Origin: Symsagittifera roscoffensis
Taxonomy: Eukaryota > Xenacoelomorpha > Acoela > Convolutidae
DNA length: 64,000 bases
Assembly (NCBI RefSeq): GCF_963678635.1
Contig: NC_087062.1
Location: forward strand, 21,131,789 to 21,195,788
Direction: 5' to 3'
Position 1 is the first letter of the stretch. Every line of letters starts with the position of its first letter. Below, piece by piece: positions 26,696 to 39,001 of this stretch. The notes beneath the pieces are model-generated. The model searched no databases. It saw only the letters and a list, made by a program, of their open reading frames with translations, and was not told the DNA's origin. The translations under genes were made by a program, and so were the position numbers.

Positions 26696-27719
26696 TGTTT
26701 GTCTAGATCAAACTAATTTTAAGCATTTTTTGACGGAACATGGCGGATACGCGAAGGCAGCATTCAATAGCAGAAGATTATTCCAACTTTCACTACTTTA
26801 AATCAAGATTGTAAACGGGACGCGGATCTATTATTTTCGCGGTTAGAAAGAGAGGTGGTTTCAAAAAAATTGCAGTTTTCATCTATCCTTTCCGTTTGGT
26901 TGGCTAAATTGAGTTTAGGAGCTCTAGTTCAATTGTCTTTCTTAAAAGACCTTATTTCGCCTAAGGCGAAGAGGTTCTGCGTCGCAAAAAATTTTTTTGG
27001 GAACCTTTAGCTAAGTTTTTATCAGAAGAATCACGTTCTATCGGCACTTGCATCCCGCTCAAACTTAGTATTTATATGCGCCGGATGCGCCGATAGAACA
27101 ATAATGAAGTGAGTCAGTTAAATTGGTTGCCATAAAACGCAATAGAAAATCTTCAGAAGGTCTGAGTGTCGATTTTTTCAAGGAGAGGTAAGCAAACCCT
27201 GATGTGAACTATGAAGAGACGGTGATCATGTTTAATCCGTATTCAGTTTTTCACGTTGGTTAAAGCTTTTGTGCACTTTCCTTTTATGGTTTTGTTACTT
27301 TTTGAAGTTTTGAACTCTAACACAGCTTATGATATCAGATGTTTATTTGCTTTCGGTGTTTTTATGGCAGCAGCCTTATGCTTCGCTAAATGGCCAACGT
27401 TTGAACTTGCGCGAATAAATTCAATTTTTTTCTGTAGTGAAAGTTTTTATGAACCGACAACTAGTCTGTAAAACCTCCGGAAAATTGCGTGCGTACACTA
27501 AATAAATTCAATTGCGTCAATAGTTCGGAGTTTGTATTTGTTTTGGTTACGAAAATTAGGCAATCATTTGGTTTCGGTGCATGTTTGTGCCGTATATAGC
27601 CGAATAATTCATTATTCAGATAAAATCTTTGAAAAACAGTCCAAAATATAAACAGCTGGAGTTTTTTTCTATCCATTTACTCGTAATAAAAAGAAGCGGA
27701 TAATAAACTAAACATAAAA

Positions 27720-28841
27720 ATGACTGAAACCTCATCTATTCCGAAGATTTGCAGTGGCGTCGGAATTGTGGGTCAACTGATGTTTTTTGTTTTCGGATTT
27801 TTCTTCCACTGGCCTGCGATGTGGTACTTGGAACTACCAACAGTCCAGTACACCGGTGGTGCGTACAGTTGGTGTGGCAAGGCGACTGGATTTGGTAGTT
27901 GGAGTTGCTCTTCAATCGGCTCAGCTGAGGCGTAAGTGAACATCACGCACAATTGGAATAGCGGCATATTTGGAGGGTGAGGGAGGGAAAGCTTAGATAA
28001 ATAACAAATTTATTTTTTGAAATTCGAACTTCAATAAATATTTTGAAAGTAGATATTCTTATAATGGCAGGTTGTTACTGAGGTTTTAGCATGGCGTCCG
28101 CATCTCAAGTTTCTAAAGCCTTGAAATTTTCCAAATCAATTTGAGCTTGCCTTTATTTGTTACTTGACGTCGATCTATATGAAACACTGTTAACCCACAA
28201 AGATGAAACACTGTTAGCCCGCAAATGTAGCTTTTTTGTACTCTGTGTTAAACCAAACATGGGACAATAAATTGATCATTGTGGAAATTCGCATATAGCT
28301 AAACTTCATAAGTCCTTAAACACTTAAGCTCATACTGTGTTGCAGAGAAGCTTTTGGCCATGAATGGGGAGCATACATGGGCATACGTGTCATGGTAGCC
28401 TTCGCATACATCACTGGCATCGTCGCTATTATTTTGCTCTACGTCAATTTGTGCGTCAAGGTAACATAATCGCCCAAAGTTAAAATCATGCAAACTTTTT
28501 AAATGCGCAGACAAAATATGCTGTACAAAAGTACCAAATAGAAAAACCTTTTGTTTGTACTTTAAACATTTGGAAGACGTTCTTTGTGTTTTCTAGAGTT
28601 TGAATTTTTCTAGAAAAGGGGAGTTGCGACGGCAGGAGTCGGTTTTGCGGCCGCCGAGTGTCTATTTGTGCTAATTGCGGCTGCATTGTGCTCGAGCACC
28701 TTCAGTGAAGCCTTTGGACTAGACACCGACCCCGCCTATGCTATGTTCATGGCATGGGTGGCGTGGATCACCACTATTTTGGTGACGGTGATGGCTGTCC
28801 TCGCACTGGTCTTCACAATCAAGGATGAGAACAAAGTATAA
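27720..28841 (+). CDS. claudin/PMP22-like tetraspan membrane protein, copy C (3 exons)
   Basis: Exons 27720-27931, 28346-28460 and 28614-28841. Splice sites, four predicted membrane spans, loop cysteines and the 184-residue product are the same as in copy A; no coding difference was found by eye. Differences are confined to introns and flanks (for example AAATCAATTTGAGC for AAAGCAAGCTGAGC near 28135). It has its own 5' flank and AATAAA at 28934-28939, so it should be as competent for expression as copy A. The lack of coding change points to very recent duplication, gene conversion, or assembly of two haplotypes in tandem. The claudin-like assignment carries the same caveat as for copy A. Confidence 0.85.
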
Positions 28842-29325
28842 GGATACCTGCATCAATTTCGACGTGCTTACTTTGATATAAATTAATCTCTATATGATTT
28901 CCCCATTGCTTTCGTCCTTTTCTCTTTATATAAAATAAAGCATGTTTGCTGCATAGATACCATGAAACAAAATTAAATACTGTATATTTCCGGGACGTCA
29001 TCGAAATGGACGAATCGATGACCGCAGTTAAACTGCTTAAAATTGTACTAACAAACTGAATTAGAAATAAAAAATTTAAATTTGTTTCTACTCTGTTTTT
29101 CTTTTGAATCAATTTGACAAACCACCTAAAAGTATTCAAAACTCAAGCTTCCAAAATAAGAATTGAGTGAGATCTTTGAAATTACATCTACTTACGGTAT
29201 AGCAAAAATATTTCAACGAAAGACAACATGTGTGAAAAACAATTTGAAAGACAACTCATGCAAAGTCAATCGAAAACAAGGATATCCAGTTGCTCTGCAA
29301 GTAGCACAGAATAGACCGGCCATAT

Positions 29326-29486
29326 TTATTAAAAAACTACAAAAACTATACTTTCAAATGAGTGTCGTTTTTTGTGCCATAACTTTACGAAAGCGTAGAA
29401 CATTGTTGAGTTATACATAATGAACAATGGTTCTCTTCGATAAAATGAAAAATCAACGAATTTTGGAAAAGTATTCACTAAATGTT
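29326..29486. other. right flank of the S duplication
   Basis: AT-rich, no assigned function. The frame starting at 29163 crosses the junction between S and this sequence and is not a gene. Confidence 0.4.
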
Positions 29487-30195
29487 TGAAAGTTTTTCCG
29501 ATTTTTTCATGCAGAATACGTTTTTGATTTTTTGAAAAATGTTTATTGCTAAAGAACTTTTTATGGAATTTCCAAAAAAATAACCCGATTTAAAAAAATG
29601 TTTTCACTACTTGAAAAAAATGTGTAGTCTAATTGCAAGCAAGTAAGCGAGCGAGGAGGTCTTAAGCGGACTCCAAGATAAAGGGACCCGTTCGGAGTTT
29701 CCTTATTATTTATCACTTCTCGGTTTTTAATTTTTTACGATTCAATGTTTTTCCACAAAAAACATTAAGGTTATAATTTTAAACTCAGACTGTTTACATT
29801 CAGACCACTTTTATGAAGAACAGAGAAAATTTGCTGGAAAATGATTCAGAAAAAAAATGTTTAAAAATTTTTCCATTTTTGCCAGAAAAATATTTTGATT
29901 TTTCTGAAAAAGTTTTGTCGCTAAAAAAACTTTTAATGGAATTTCCAGAAAATTACCCCGATTTTAAAAAAAGTTTTCACTACTTGAAAAAATGTGTAAT
30001 CTAATTGCAAGCAACTAAGCGAGCGAGGAGGTCATAAACGGGCTCAAAGATAGTGAGACCCGTTCGGAGTTTCCTTTATATTAATCACTTTGCGACTTTT
30101 ATTTTTAACTAACCAATCGTTTTCCAAAAAAAGCCTTTAGTTTATAATTTGAACTCGGACTGTTTACATTCAGACCACTTTTATAGAGAACAAAA
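29487..30195 (+). repeat. two-copy tandem repeat, period about 373 bp
   Basis: Blocks GAATTTCCA, TTTTCACTACTTGAAAAAA, CTAATTGCAAGCAA, AAGCGAGCGAGGAGGTC, ACCCGTTCGGAGTTTCCTT and CTGTTTACATTCAGACCACT occur in the same order at about 29570-29815 and 29938-30182. The copies differ at perhaps one base in six, so the duplication is old. Confidence 0.8.
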
Positions 30196-31425
30196 ATAGC
30201 TGCTCCCCAAGTGATCATTTTCCAGCATGTATTAGGATCTGTTGGAGAGTGTGACTATAATTAGTATTAGACTAAGAAGTTGCACAAAACTAGACGGTAA
30301 AAATTGAAATAGCCTGACGAACAGAAGGTGTACTCAATCTCGATAGCTTAGCCACTACATGGAATGAAATCATCTGCTGCCATCATTGATTCTCAAAAAA
30401 GACCTTAATATTAATCAAATTTCAATGAAACGTTCAACTGATAGACTGAATTTCTTCGTCTCAAAATATCCGACGCATATTTTCAACTTCACAAACGATT
30501 CTTTTTTTAGTCTTTAAAAAAAATGCAGGGAAGAGAAATGTGCCGTTTTAATCATTCAAAGTTTCCATTTTGGTCAGGATAATTCGCTAAACTTTTCCAA
30601 AAAAAACTAGTTCTCGACTGTATATCTTTGTGTACACATTTTTTTATAAACTTTTTCCAAATTTTATTCGAAATACTTGACCCTCTACAGGGTTGCAACG
30701 ACTTGCAAATTGACAGATATTGTTCTGAATTTTTCAGTACTTCTCGACAAATTTTAGTCAGCTTTGACAAGTATCTTTTATTATGATGGAATAGTCTGTG
30801 CTCTAGAGAAGATTTTGTTTGCTCCAGATTTTTTTCATTTTTTCAAAAAGTGCTTCTTTGCATCGTACCCATTAACAAAATTGGTATTGAATACAAAGTT
30901 TTAGCATCAATGGGAAAGCATTGCTAGAATTTCCTAGAAACCTTACTAAAAACATCTGGCATCCAAAAAGTAACTTTGACAATCAAAACTTTTTTTTAAA
31001 ATCAAGCTCTATCTTGGGATTTCTTAAATTGTTATATCCGTCATAAAGCAACTTGATGTCGATCATCTCTTGAAAAACTTTTTGAAAGCTGAAGCTGTCG
31101 ATTCAAACTCCAACCTTTCATAAGACCCAGGGCTAATTAATTCAAAATCATCAATATTTTGTCAAAATCATCAACATCCTTAAACACTTAACCATTCTCG
31201 ATTAAGTCAAGCAGTATCTAACGACTCTTCGGAGACAATTCACTTGACTTCCACGTTTTAAATTTCCCAAGATTGAACCAATCTATAAGCCTTGATAGTG
31301 TCTAAAAATCTACTTATTTCCAAATATACCTGAACCTTGTATTGTATATAGGTTCACTTGTCTCCAATGTTACGGCATCAAATCACCTATCCTAATCCAC
31401 ATAGTAACCTTATAATAAATAGAAA
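30196..31425. other. unassigned sequence
   Basis: AT-rich. No exon, RNA or repeat that I recognise on either strand; the 72-codon frame at 30552-30770 (-) has no family feature. Confidence 0.4.
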
Positions 31426-32485
31426 CAAGACTGCTCGTATCAGGGCGAAGCCCTGAATGTTCTGACTGCCTTTTAAGGTTTATGGAGCAGCAGTAATACA
31501 TAAAAAAAATTAAATGAAATAAAATAAATGAAATTTTTTTTCTAAAATTTGAATTTTTTTATGAAAATCATCCCCCACACGCCATATAAAGTACAAAAAG
31601 ATAGATTTCGTTCCTTGTAACAAATCAATTATGGCAATAGGCTTCCTTCAACCAATTTGGAACGATTTATAAGACGAATTAAATCTCCGCTTACGCGTTA
31701 ATAGCGCGAATTATATCGCGCGTTAATTGTCCCAAATTGGTCAAAATGGCAATCTTTAAACCCTCATAACTTTACAAAAAATGATCACAGGTGAAATATC
31801 TTTTCAAATTTAAGCTCAAGATAGCAATACTTTTCGAATGATATAAAAAAATTCCGTCAAAAATGGCTGGCTAAAAAGTCGAAACTTGTCTGAAGAAAAA
31901 AAAACCCACCCCGAGCACAAATATTCCGTTACTTTCGTATCGAAAGTCGGAACAACAAGACTGCTCGTATCAGGGCGAAGCCCTGAATGTTCCGACTGCC
32001 TTTTAATGCTAATGGATCCGCAGTAACAACATAAAAAAATTAAATGAAGAAAAAACATAATGAATTTTTTTTTCTAAAATTTGAATTTTTTCAATGAAAA
32101 TCATCCCCCCACACGCCATTTAAAGTACAAAAAGATAAATTTCGTTCCTTAAAACAAATCAATTATGGCAAATAAGCTTCGTTCAACCAATTTGGAACGA
32201 TTTATAAGACGGATTAAATCTCCGCTTACGCGTTAATAGCGCGAATTATATCGCGCGTTAATTGTCCCAAATTGGTCAAAATGGCAATCTTTAAACCCTC
32301 ATAACTTCACGAAAATGATCACAGGTGAAACATCTTTTCAAATTTAAGCTTAGGATAATAATATCTTTTGAATGATAAAAAAATCCGTAAAAATGGCTAG
32401 TTAAAAAGTCGAAGTTTGTCTGAAGAAAAAAAACCCACCCCGAGCACAAATATTCCGTTACTTTGGTATCGAAAGTCGGAACAAA
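31426..32485 (+). repeat. P elements, head-to-tail pair
   Basis: Two copies, 31426-31955 and 31956-32485. Each starts CAAGACTGCTCGTATC, then the hairpin CAGGGCGAAGCCCTG, then ATGTTCCGACTGCC. Each ends with hairpin CTTTCGTATCGAAAG and TCGGAACAA. TGTTCCGACT near the left and AGTCGGAACA at the right form a subterminal inverted repeat. The centre has a CpG-rich palindrome (ATAGCGCGAATTATATCGCG within TTACGCGT...GTTAATTG), bracketed by ACCAATTTGG and CCAAATTGGT. There is no coding capacity, so it is non-autonomous. Hairpins, subterminal inverted repeats and tandem arrays resemble Helentron-associated (HINE) elements, but this is an inference. Confidence 0.85.
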
Positions 32486-32880
32486 AAATAAAGCGTGAAT
32501 CCATTGATTTGGACCTTAAATCTGAAAATGAATAGGCCATTATCAAACTGTTTTTGTGCATAATTGCCAATCAAAAGAAAACTCAAACGATTAAGTTATG
32601 ACACGACTTGCAGAAAAATCATCTGGTATAAAATTCGATAAGAAATCAAAATTCAAGAAAATTTTTTCAAGCAATCGCAATCAGGACGAATAATTAATTG
32701 GACGAATAATTAATTGGACGAATAATTAATCGATTATAATGGATTATAAATAATTATAATTTGATCGTAGAAAGAGAGATTATAATCGATTATTAACTGA
32801 TTGAAATCGATTGTGTCTCAATTTTACTAAGACTGGTACTAAAATTGTAATATAATCGATAATTAACGCTTGAAACTGGA
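32486..32880. repeat. short minisatellite and CGATTATAAT-rich stretch
   Basis: GGACGAATAATTAATT is repeated three times at about 32688-32733. It is followed by several CGATTATAAT / GATTATAATCGATTAT repeats to about 32870. The rest of the stretch is unassigned. Confidence 0.7.
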
Positions 32881-33577
32881 TGCGGGTAGGCCCAACACAC
32901 TCCAACACCTACAACAATAACCTCATCTACAATATGACCACAGCCCCGAAAAATAAGTACAAAACCAAGTCATACTTAACGCCCTATACAACATAGATAC
33001 AATAACCACCAACAAACAATTGAAAAAGATTAGAATCAAAATCTGAACAACCCCATGCTAGGACATTTGTTCACGAAACGATGCTTTTTAGTCCACAATG
33101 AGCAGACAGGAATGATTGCTACAAAACCACAACCCTCTCCAGAGCCCCTCTCCACACCCTCTAACAGTGAACACAACCCACCCCTGGCCAACGTCTTCAT
33201 CTCTGCTGAAATCCAAACATGAAAACCCTTTATCCGACAAATCAGAACCCGAGATCTATAATATTGATACAATCCTCACTAAATGCCCCCCTGAATGCCC
33301 AGACAAAAATAAGGACACGAAACCTTCTCCGATTCTAACGCATTTATAGTAATAAAAAACTATGTGCCCCAGTTTGACAACTCCTGTTTTGCACAATACA
33401 AAGACCCACCCAGTACTTCCATAGACCAAAATAGAGACACCAACCCTATCACAGACTGCTCTCCAACAATTACTCCTATCAATTCTGACACAAAAATTGA
33501 AAATCAACTCGATCATCCATGAATTTTAAATCTCACAACGACAATCAATACTCTAACAATTTCATCAACATCCCAAT
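32881..33577. other. G-poor, C/A-rich stretch, possibly a decayed element
   Basis: The + strand is rich in A and C and poor in G compared with the flanks. It contains overlapping short frames on both strands, none with recognisable motifs (for example 33116-33349 +, rich in Pro/Ser/Asn). The same bias resumes after the MITE at 33918, so the MITE probably inserted into a pre-existing unit. No function assigned. Confidence 0.35.
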
Positions 33578-33917
33578 CAGGGACGGAACTAGGGGGGGGG
33601 GGGGGGCGTTCGCCTTTTTCCCTCAGGGATTCGACCCCCTGTTGACCCAAATGGTCCCTCCTTTGCACTATTTTGAGATATCCATTTTTGGTGATGGACC
33701 CTAAAATTTTTCTAAAGGCGCCTTCGCCGCCAATATACACTAGTTTTGAGGTGGAGCGCGCGCCGAGAAAACGCGACTTTTTGCTCAAAATTTCCAAAAA
33801 GTGCATAAAAAGCTCGAAACATTCATTTGGTCGAACTAAGAAAATGACGACAAAATTTTCGAAATTTTTTTGATAATCCGCCCCGCCCCCCTCGAGAAAA
33901 ACCTAGATCCGCCCCTG
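33578..33917 (+). mobile_element. hAT-type MITE, best-preserved copy (340 bp)
   Basis: Left end CAGGGACGGAACTAGGGG; right end CCTAGATCCGCCCCTG, an inverted repeat of the hAT-style type CAGGGGCGGATCTAGG. Flanks ATCCCAAT (33570-33577) and ATCATAAT (33918-33925) match at 6 of 8 positions, compatible with an aged 8 bp target-site duplication as made by hAT transposases. There is no open reading frame for a transposase. Relatives: 6114, 18028, 26430 and 48697. Confidence 0.8.
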
Positions 33918-34857
33918 ATCATAATCACAAAACCCCCGCATACAACAATAACAAATTATAATTAGCACTTGACTAAGTAAACAATTTTTTACCACAAACG
34001 TCCCGACTAACACGTCGCATCATTTCGCAACTGTACACTTTTCTTTCCCGTCATCTTTCTCGCATTTCTTGCATTACTGACTTTATAACCAATCTCACCG
34101 CTGCGAACTTTTCTCTAACGAACATCAATTATACTCCGACTTACAATGTAACTTTTTTGTAATTTTCACAAAACAATTAGATTTAATAACATTTAGATAT
34201 ACCAACTTTAGTTTTGTCATACCTGACTCCCACACCAAAAAATGTTTTCCCACATCACATTTATTTTTCATTCCCAAACGCACAAAAACTAATTCAGAAA
34301 ATTATTTTAATAGTGACCAGCGTATTCATGGCGATAATCAAGATGTAACAATTCATGTCACAATAGGGAAACAACCATTTAATTGATCCTTTTTTTTGTC
34401 GTTAATAATCACATTTTTCTTATCTCCCAATCCCATGTTTATGATGAAGACACAGCAAATTGCATGCAAAACACGAAAGCTTGCACAATTTATTTAACTA
34501 CCCACAATTCCATTCAGGTCACTTTTACTTTTCTAACACCTCTGGAGAGAGAATAACAATTCAACTCACCTGCATTCATAAGTTAATTTCATCCAAAATC
34601 ATCATCGCTTTATGAATCCACTACATTGCAATCAACTCACCGATATCACTTCATCAATTACTTACGCATCGCCATTCTTCCTTAGTTTTACGTCCATCAT
34701 TAAAAGCACGCAATGGCATGGCGGTCCTCGTAAGTATGACTCTATCTAACTTTTTGTTTTTTTTTCCCACTCGCATCCCGACAATTTTGTTTTATAGTCC
34801 GCCATCAAAGGACCCAACATGTTGAAAACAAACTGTTACAACTCATTATAAAGCTGA
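33918..34857. other. G-poor stretch with one exon-like island
   Basis: Continues the base bias seen at 32881-33577. A 44-base island at about 34689-34732 is preceded by CGCCATTCTTCCTTAG (acceptor-like) and followed by GTAAGTATG (perfect donor). One frame is open across it and ends NGMAVL. No neighbouring exon was recognised, so it is not annotated as a gene. Confidence 0.3.
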
Positions 34858-36473
34858 ACAAGACTGCTCGTATCAGGGCAAATCCCTGAATGTTCCGACT
34901 GCCTTTTCAGGTTTATCGAGCAGTAGTAACATAAAAAAATTAAGTGTAATAAAAAAAATGAAATCCTTTTTTTTTCTAAAATTTGAAAATTCTAAAATTT
35001 GAAGAAAATTTGAAATCATCCCCCCACACGCCATTTAAAGTTAAAAGAATAGATTTTGCTCATTGTAACAAAAAAATTATGGCAAATAAGCTTCTTTCAA
35101 CCAATTTGGAACGATTTAAAAGACGGATTAAATCTCCGCTTACGCGTTAATAGAGCGAAAAATATCGCGCGTTAATTGTCCCAAATTGTCCGAATTGGCA
35201 ATCTTTAAACCCTCATAACTTCACAAAAATGACCACAGGGGAAATATTTTTTCAAATTTAAGCTCAGGACAACAATACCTTTTGAATGATATAAAAAAAT
35301 TCTGTCAAAAATGGCTAGTTAAAAAGTCGAAATTTGTCTGAAGAAAAAAAAACCCACCCCGAGCACAAATATTCCGTCACTTTCGTATCGAAAGTCGGAA
35401 CAACCAGACTGCTCGTATCAGGGCGAAGCCCTGAATGTTCTGACTGCCTTTTAAAGTTTATTGAGCAGCAGTAATACATAAAAAAAATTAAATGAAATAA
35501 AATAAAATGAATTTTTTTTTTTTAATTTGAAAATTGTTTTGAAAATCATCACCCCACACGCCATATAAAGTACAAAAAGATAGATTTCGTTCCTTGTAAC
35601 GAATCAATTATGGCAAATAAGCTTCGTTCTACCAATTTGGAACGATTTATAAGACGGATTAAATCTCCGCTTACACGTTATTAGCGCGAATCATATTGCG
35701 CGTTAATTGTCCCAAATTGGTCAAAATGGCCAAAATGGCAATCTTTAAACCCTCATAACTTTACGAAAAATGATCTCAGGTGAAATATCTTTTCAAATTT
35801 AAGCTCAGGACAACAATACTTTTTGAATTATATAAAAAAAATTCCGTCAAAAATGGCTAGTTAAAAAGTCAAAATTTGTCTGAAGACAAAAAAAACCCAC
35901 CCCGAGCACAAATATTCCGTTACTTTCGTATCAAAAGTCGGAACAAAAAAAAGACTGCTCGTAGCAGGGCGAGGCCCTGAATGTTCCGATTGCCTCTTAA
36001 GGTCTATGGAGCAGTAATAACGTGAAAAATTAAATGTAACAAAAAATGCATTTTTTTTTAATTTGAGCTTTTATGTGAAATCCATCCCCCTACACGCCAT
36101 ATAAAGTACAAAGTGATAGATTTCGCTCCTAGTAATAAATCAAATATGGCAAATAAGCTTCTTTTAACCAACTTGGAACGATTTCTAAGACGGATTTAAT
36201 CTCCGCTTACGCGTTAATAGCGCGAAATATATCGCGCGTTAATTGTCCCAAATTGGCCAAAATGGCCATCTTAAACCCCCATAACTGTACGAAAAAGAAG
36301 CACAGGTAAAACATCTTTTCAAATTTAAGAGCTCAAGACAACAATACTTTATGAATGATTTTTTAAAAATCCCGTCAAAAATGGCTAGTTAAAAATTCAA
36401 AATTTGTCTGAAGAAAAAAAAACCACCCCGAGCACAAATATTCCGTTACTTTCGTTACAAAAGTCGAAACAAT
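34858..36473 (+). repeat. P elements, head-to-tail array of three
   Basis: Copies at about 34858-35402, 35403-35945 and 35946-36473, with only a few bases between the TCGGAACAA end of one and the AGACTGCTCGTA start of the next. The copies differ from each other by several percent. The central palindrome is retained with single changes (for example ATAGAGCGAAAAATATCGCG in the first). Confidence 0.85.
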
Positions 36474-37147
36474 AACCATTAACAATTTAAGCGTATCCAA
36501 GATTCAAATTGCAACTTTTCACAAGCTACTGACATTATGAATAAATACAAAGCACTCAAAAACAAAGTTTTACTTTGGACATAATTAACATAAGAAAATT
36601 GTATTCATAACAAAATAGTATCCAAAACGAGCCAAACTTATTCAAAATCATCCAGAAGAATCAACTTTTTCCAAAATTGTTTTTCTATGAGACCTAAAAC
36701 GACACTTTTTACCATAAATAATGATTTCTATTTCATGTGAAAATTATTCAGTAGCTTTTTTCGATGACAAAAAAGTTTTTAGTAACGTAGATCTTGTGAA
36801 TTTAACGTGAAAAAAGCATGTTTGGTTTTTTGAAAACTTCTGTTAAGCACGTAGGAAAGATTCTGATCTAATCCAATGATTTGTATACAAATATTATCAA
36901 AAAATTTAAAATGACCTACGCATTTGTTATGCATAAGTAAGGTGAAGTAATGATTCGTCCAAATCAGCCTTCAATAGTATACTTACCGACAAATGGCCGC
37001 AACCAGTTAAGGACGTCATGAGCAGACTCAAATCCAGTGCTGAAATGCAGATAGACCCCAAAATTGTTCATCCAGAGTGGTTCCAGTTTGAACTACACTT
37101 CAATTTTAACTTTGCAGTAAAACAGAAAAAATTTCTGCAAAAAGACC
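36474..37147. other. unassigned sequence
   Basis: AT-rich, no gene, RNA or repeat that I recognise. Confidence 0.4.
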
Positions 37148-37252
37148 AACAACTTCATAGTAAAACCTAATACTACCTAATACGCTGATTTTATATATTC
37201 TACAGCGAAAGTTATCCGTCAGAGTATGCAGCAACGCGATGTAAAACTTAAA

Positions 37253-37677
37253 CAAGAGACAGCTCGTATCAGGGCGAAGCCCTGAATGTTCCGACTGCCC
37301 TTTAAGGTTTATGGAGCAGCAATAGCATTAAAAAATTCAATGAAATAAAACAAAATGAAAATTTTTTTTTCTAAAATTTAAAATTTTTTATGAAAATCAT
37401 TCCCCCACACGCCATATAAAGTACAAAAGGATAAATTTCGCTCCTTGTAACAAACCAATTATGGCAAACAAGCTTCTTTTAACCAACTTGGAACGATTTC
37501 TAAGACGGATTAACTCTCCGCTTACGCGTTATTAGCGCGAAATATATCGCGCGTTAATTGTCCCAAATTGACCAAAATGGCAATCTTTAAACCCCCGTAA
37601 CTTTACGAAAAATGATCACAGGTAAAATATCTTTTCAAATTTGAGCTCAGGACAACAATACCTTTCGAATGATATAA
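37253..37677 (+). repeat. P element, 3'-truncated
   Basis: Starts AGACAGCTCGTATCAGGGCG and follows P to GAATGATATAA. The right ~115 bp, including the CTTTCGTATCGAAAG hairpin, is missing. The duplicate is at about 40888-41310. Confidence 0.8.
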
Positions 37678-38097
37678 GTTGTAGCAGAAAATGAGTTTTT
37701 ATGTAAGAGTCCTATTAGAAAACATATTCTGATGTAAGGTTTCATACTCGCTTAGAAGTATGGTTTTTGATAAATCCCATCCAAAACGCCTGGTCCCACT
37801 AAACATTTTGGAATCTACTTGAAGTTTTTCAAGTGGATGATAAAAAATTTGGAAACTGAACTGCCAAATGTTGATCTTCTTCACAACGATATACACCAAA
37901 CAGAACTCCAAGATATCAGAAGCGCTTTTGCTTGGTGCAAAATTTAAGGAGCAAGCAGAAGAGCAAGCTAAAACAATTAAATTGTTGTAATTGAATGATA
38001 ATTAGGCCCAGATTTGAAAATCAAATCACTTTATGAGCAACATTTTAACACCATGTCTTGGACTGGTTTGGTATCAACGTTTTCCTTGATTGGTGTT

Positions 38098-38861
38098 TTT
38101 GTTCCAACTTTCGTAACGAAAGTAACGGAATAATTGTGCTCGGGATGGTTTTTTCTTCAGACAAACTTCGACTTTTTAACTAGCCATTTTTGACAAAACT
38201 TTTTTATCATTAAGAGGGTATTGTTATACTGAGCTTAAATTTGAAAAAATATTTCTCCGTGATCTTTTTTTGTAGAGTTACGGGGGCTTAAAGATTGCCA
38301 TTTTGGCCAATTTGAGACAATTAACGCGCGATATATTTCGTGCTATTAACGCGTAAGCGGAGATTAAAGCCGTCTTAGAAATCTTTCCAAATTGGTTGAA
38401 CGAAGCTTGACAAATTTTGACGTTGTAACTAGCCATTTTTGACGGAACTTTTAAAATCATTCAAAAGGTTTTGTTGTCTCGAGCTTAAATTCTGAAAGAT
38501 ATTGTACCTGTCATCATTTTTTGTATAAATTATAAGGGTTTAAAATTTGCTATTTTGGCCAATTTGAGACAATTAACGCGCGATATATTTCGCGCTGTTA
38601 ACGCGTATGCGGAGATTAAAGCCGTCTTAGAAATCTTTCCAAATTGGTTATAGGAACCTTATTTGCCATAATTGATTTGTTAATAAGGGTAAAGTCAACC
38701 ACTTTGTACTTTATATGACGCTTGGGGTGATGATTTTCACACAAAAAATCTCAAATTTGAAAAAATAGTTTTCATTTTTTTTACATTTTATTTTTATACT
38801 TCTTAGACCTGAAATGCAGTGGAAACATTCATGGTTTTGCCTTGATGACAGCAATCTTGTT
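38098..38861 (-). repeat. P element, reverse orientation, with internally duplicated core
   Basis: Begins TTGTTCCAACTTTCGTAACG and ends GCCTTGATGACAGCAATCTTG, diverged from the usual end. The palindromic core with its flanks occurs twice (about 38280-38400 and 38535-38645) as an internal direct duplication of roughly 265 bp, making this copy about 220 bp longer than normal. Equivalents are at 41731-42494 and 46033-46802. Confidence 0.8.
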
Positions 38862-39001
38862 TTTTTTGCAATTTTTGGGCATTAGTTGATATTTTTGGCA
38901 GTACTGAAAGTTTCTTAGCTGCAGTTTGGAAGCTTAAACCACAAGAAGCTCCAAGTATTTGATTATACTATTTGACACTATTTGATTATAGCTGTGAAAT
39001 A

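Larger units (their letters stand above)
22300..29325 (+). repeat. second copy of the R+S segmental duplication
   Basis: Collinear with 13905-20930 at an offset of about 8395 bp. It carries one R unit (22303-25225), the S flank, the minisatellite, the MITE and tetraspan gene copy C. Identity is high throughout, with scattered substitutions and small indels. The left junction joins GGCCATA of the S tail to TTCCATTCAATTAACCCG of the R core. Similarity ends near 29325, where the sequence turns to TTTATTAAAAAACTAC, presumably the original S flank. Confidence 0.9.

Noticed and set aside
27256-27471. 71-codon frame upstream of tetraspan copy C with a hydrophobic stretch
   Set aside because: The equivalent stretch upstream of copy A (18860-19075) does not keep an intact start and frame; hydrophobicity is expected from T-rich sequence.
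31816-32058. Minus-strand frames across P elements (also 48013-48219, 46556-46822, 38278-38460)
   Set aside because: They cross element ends and core palindromes and are not conserved among P copies.
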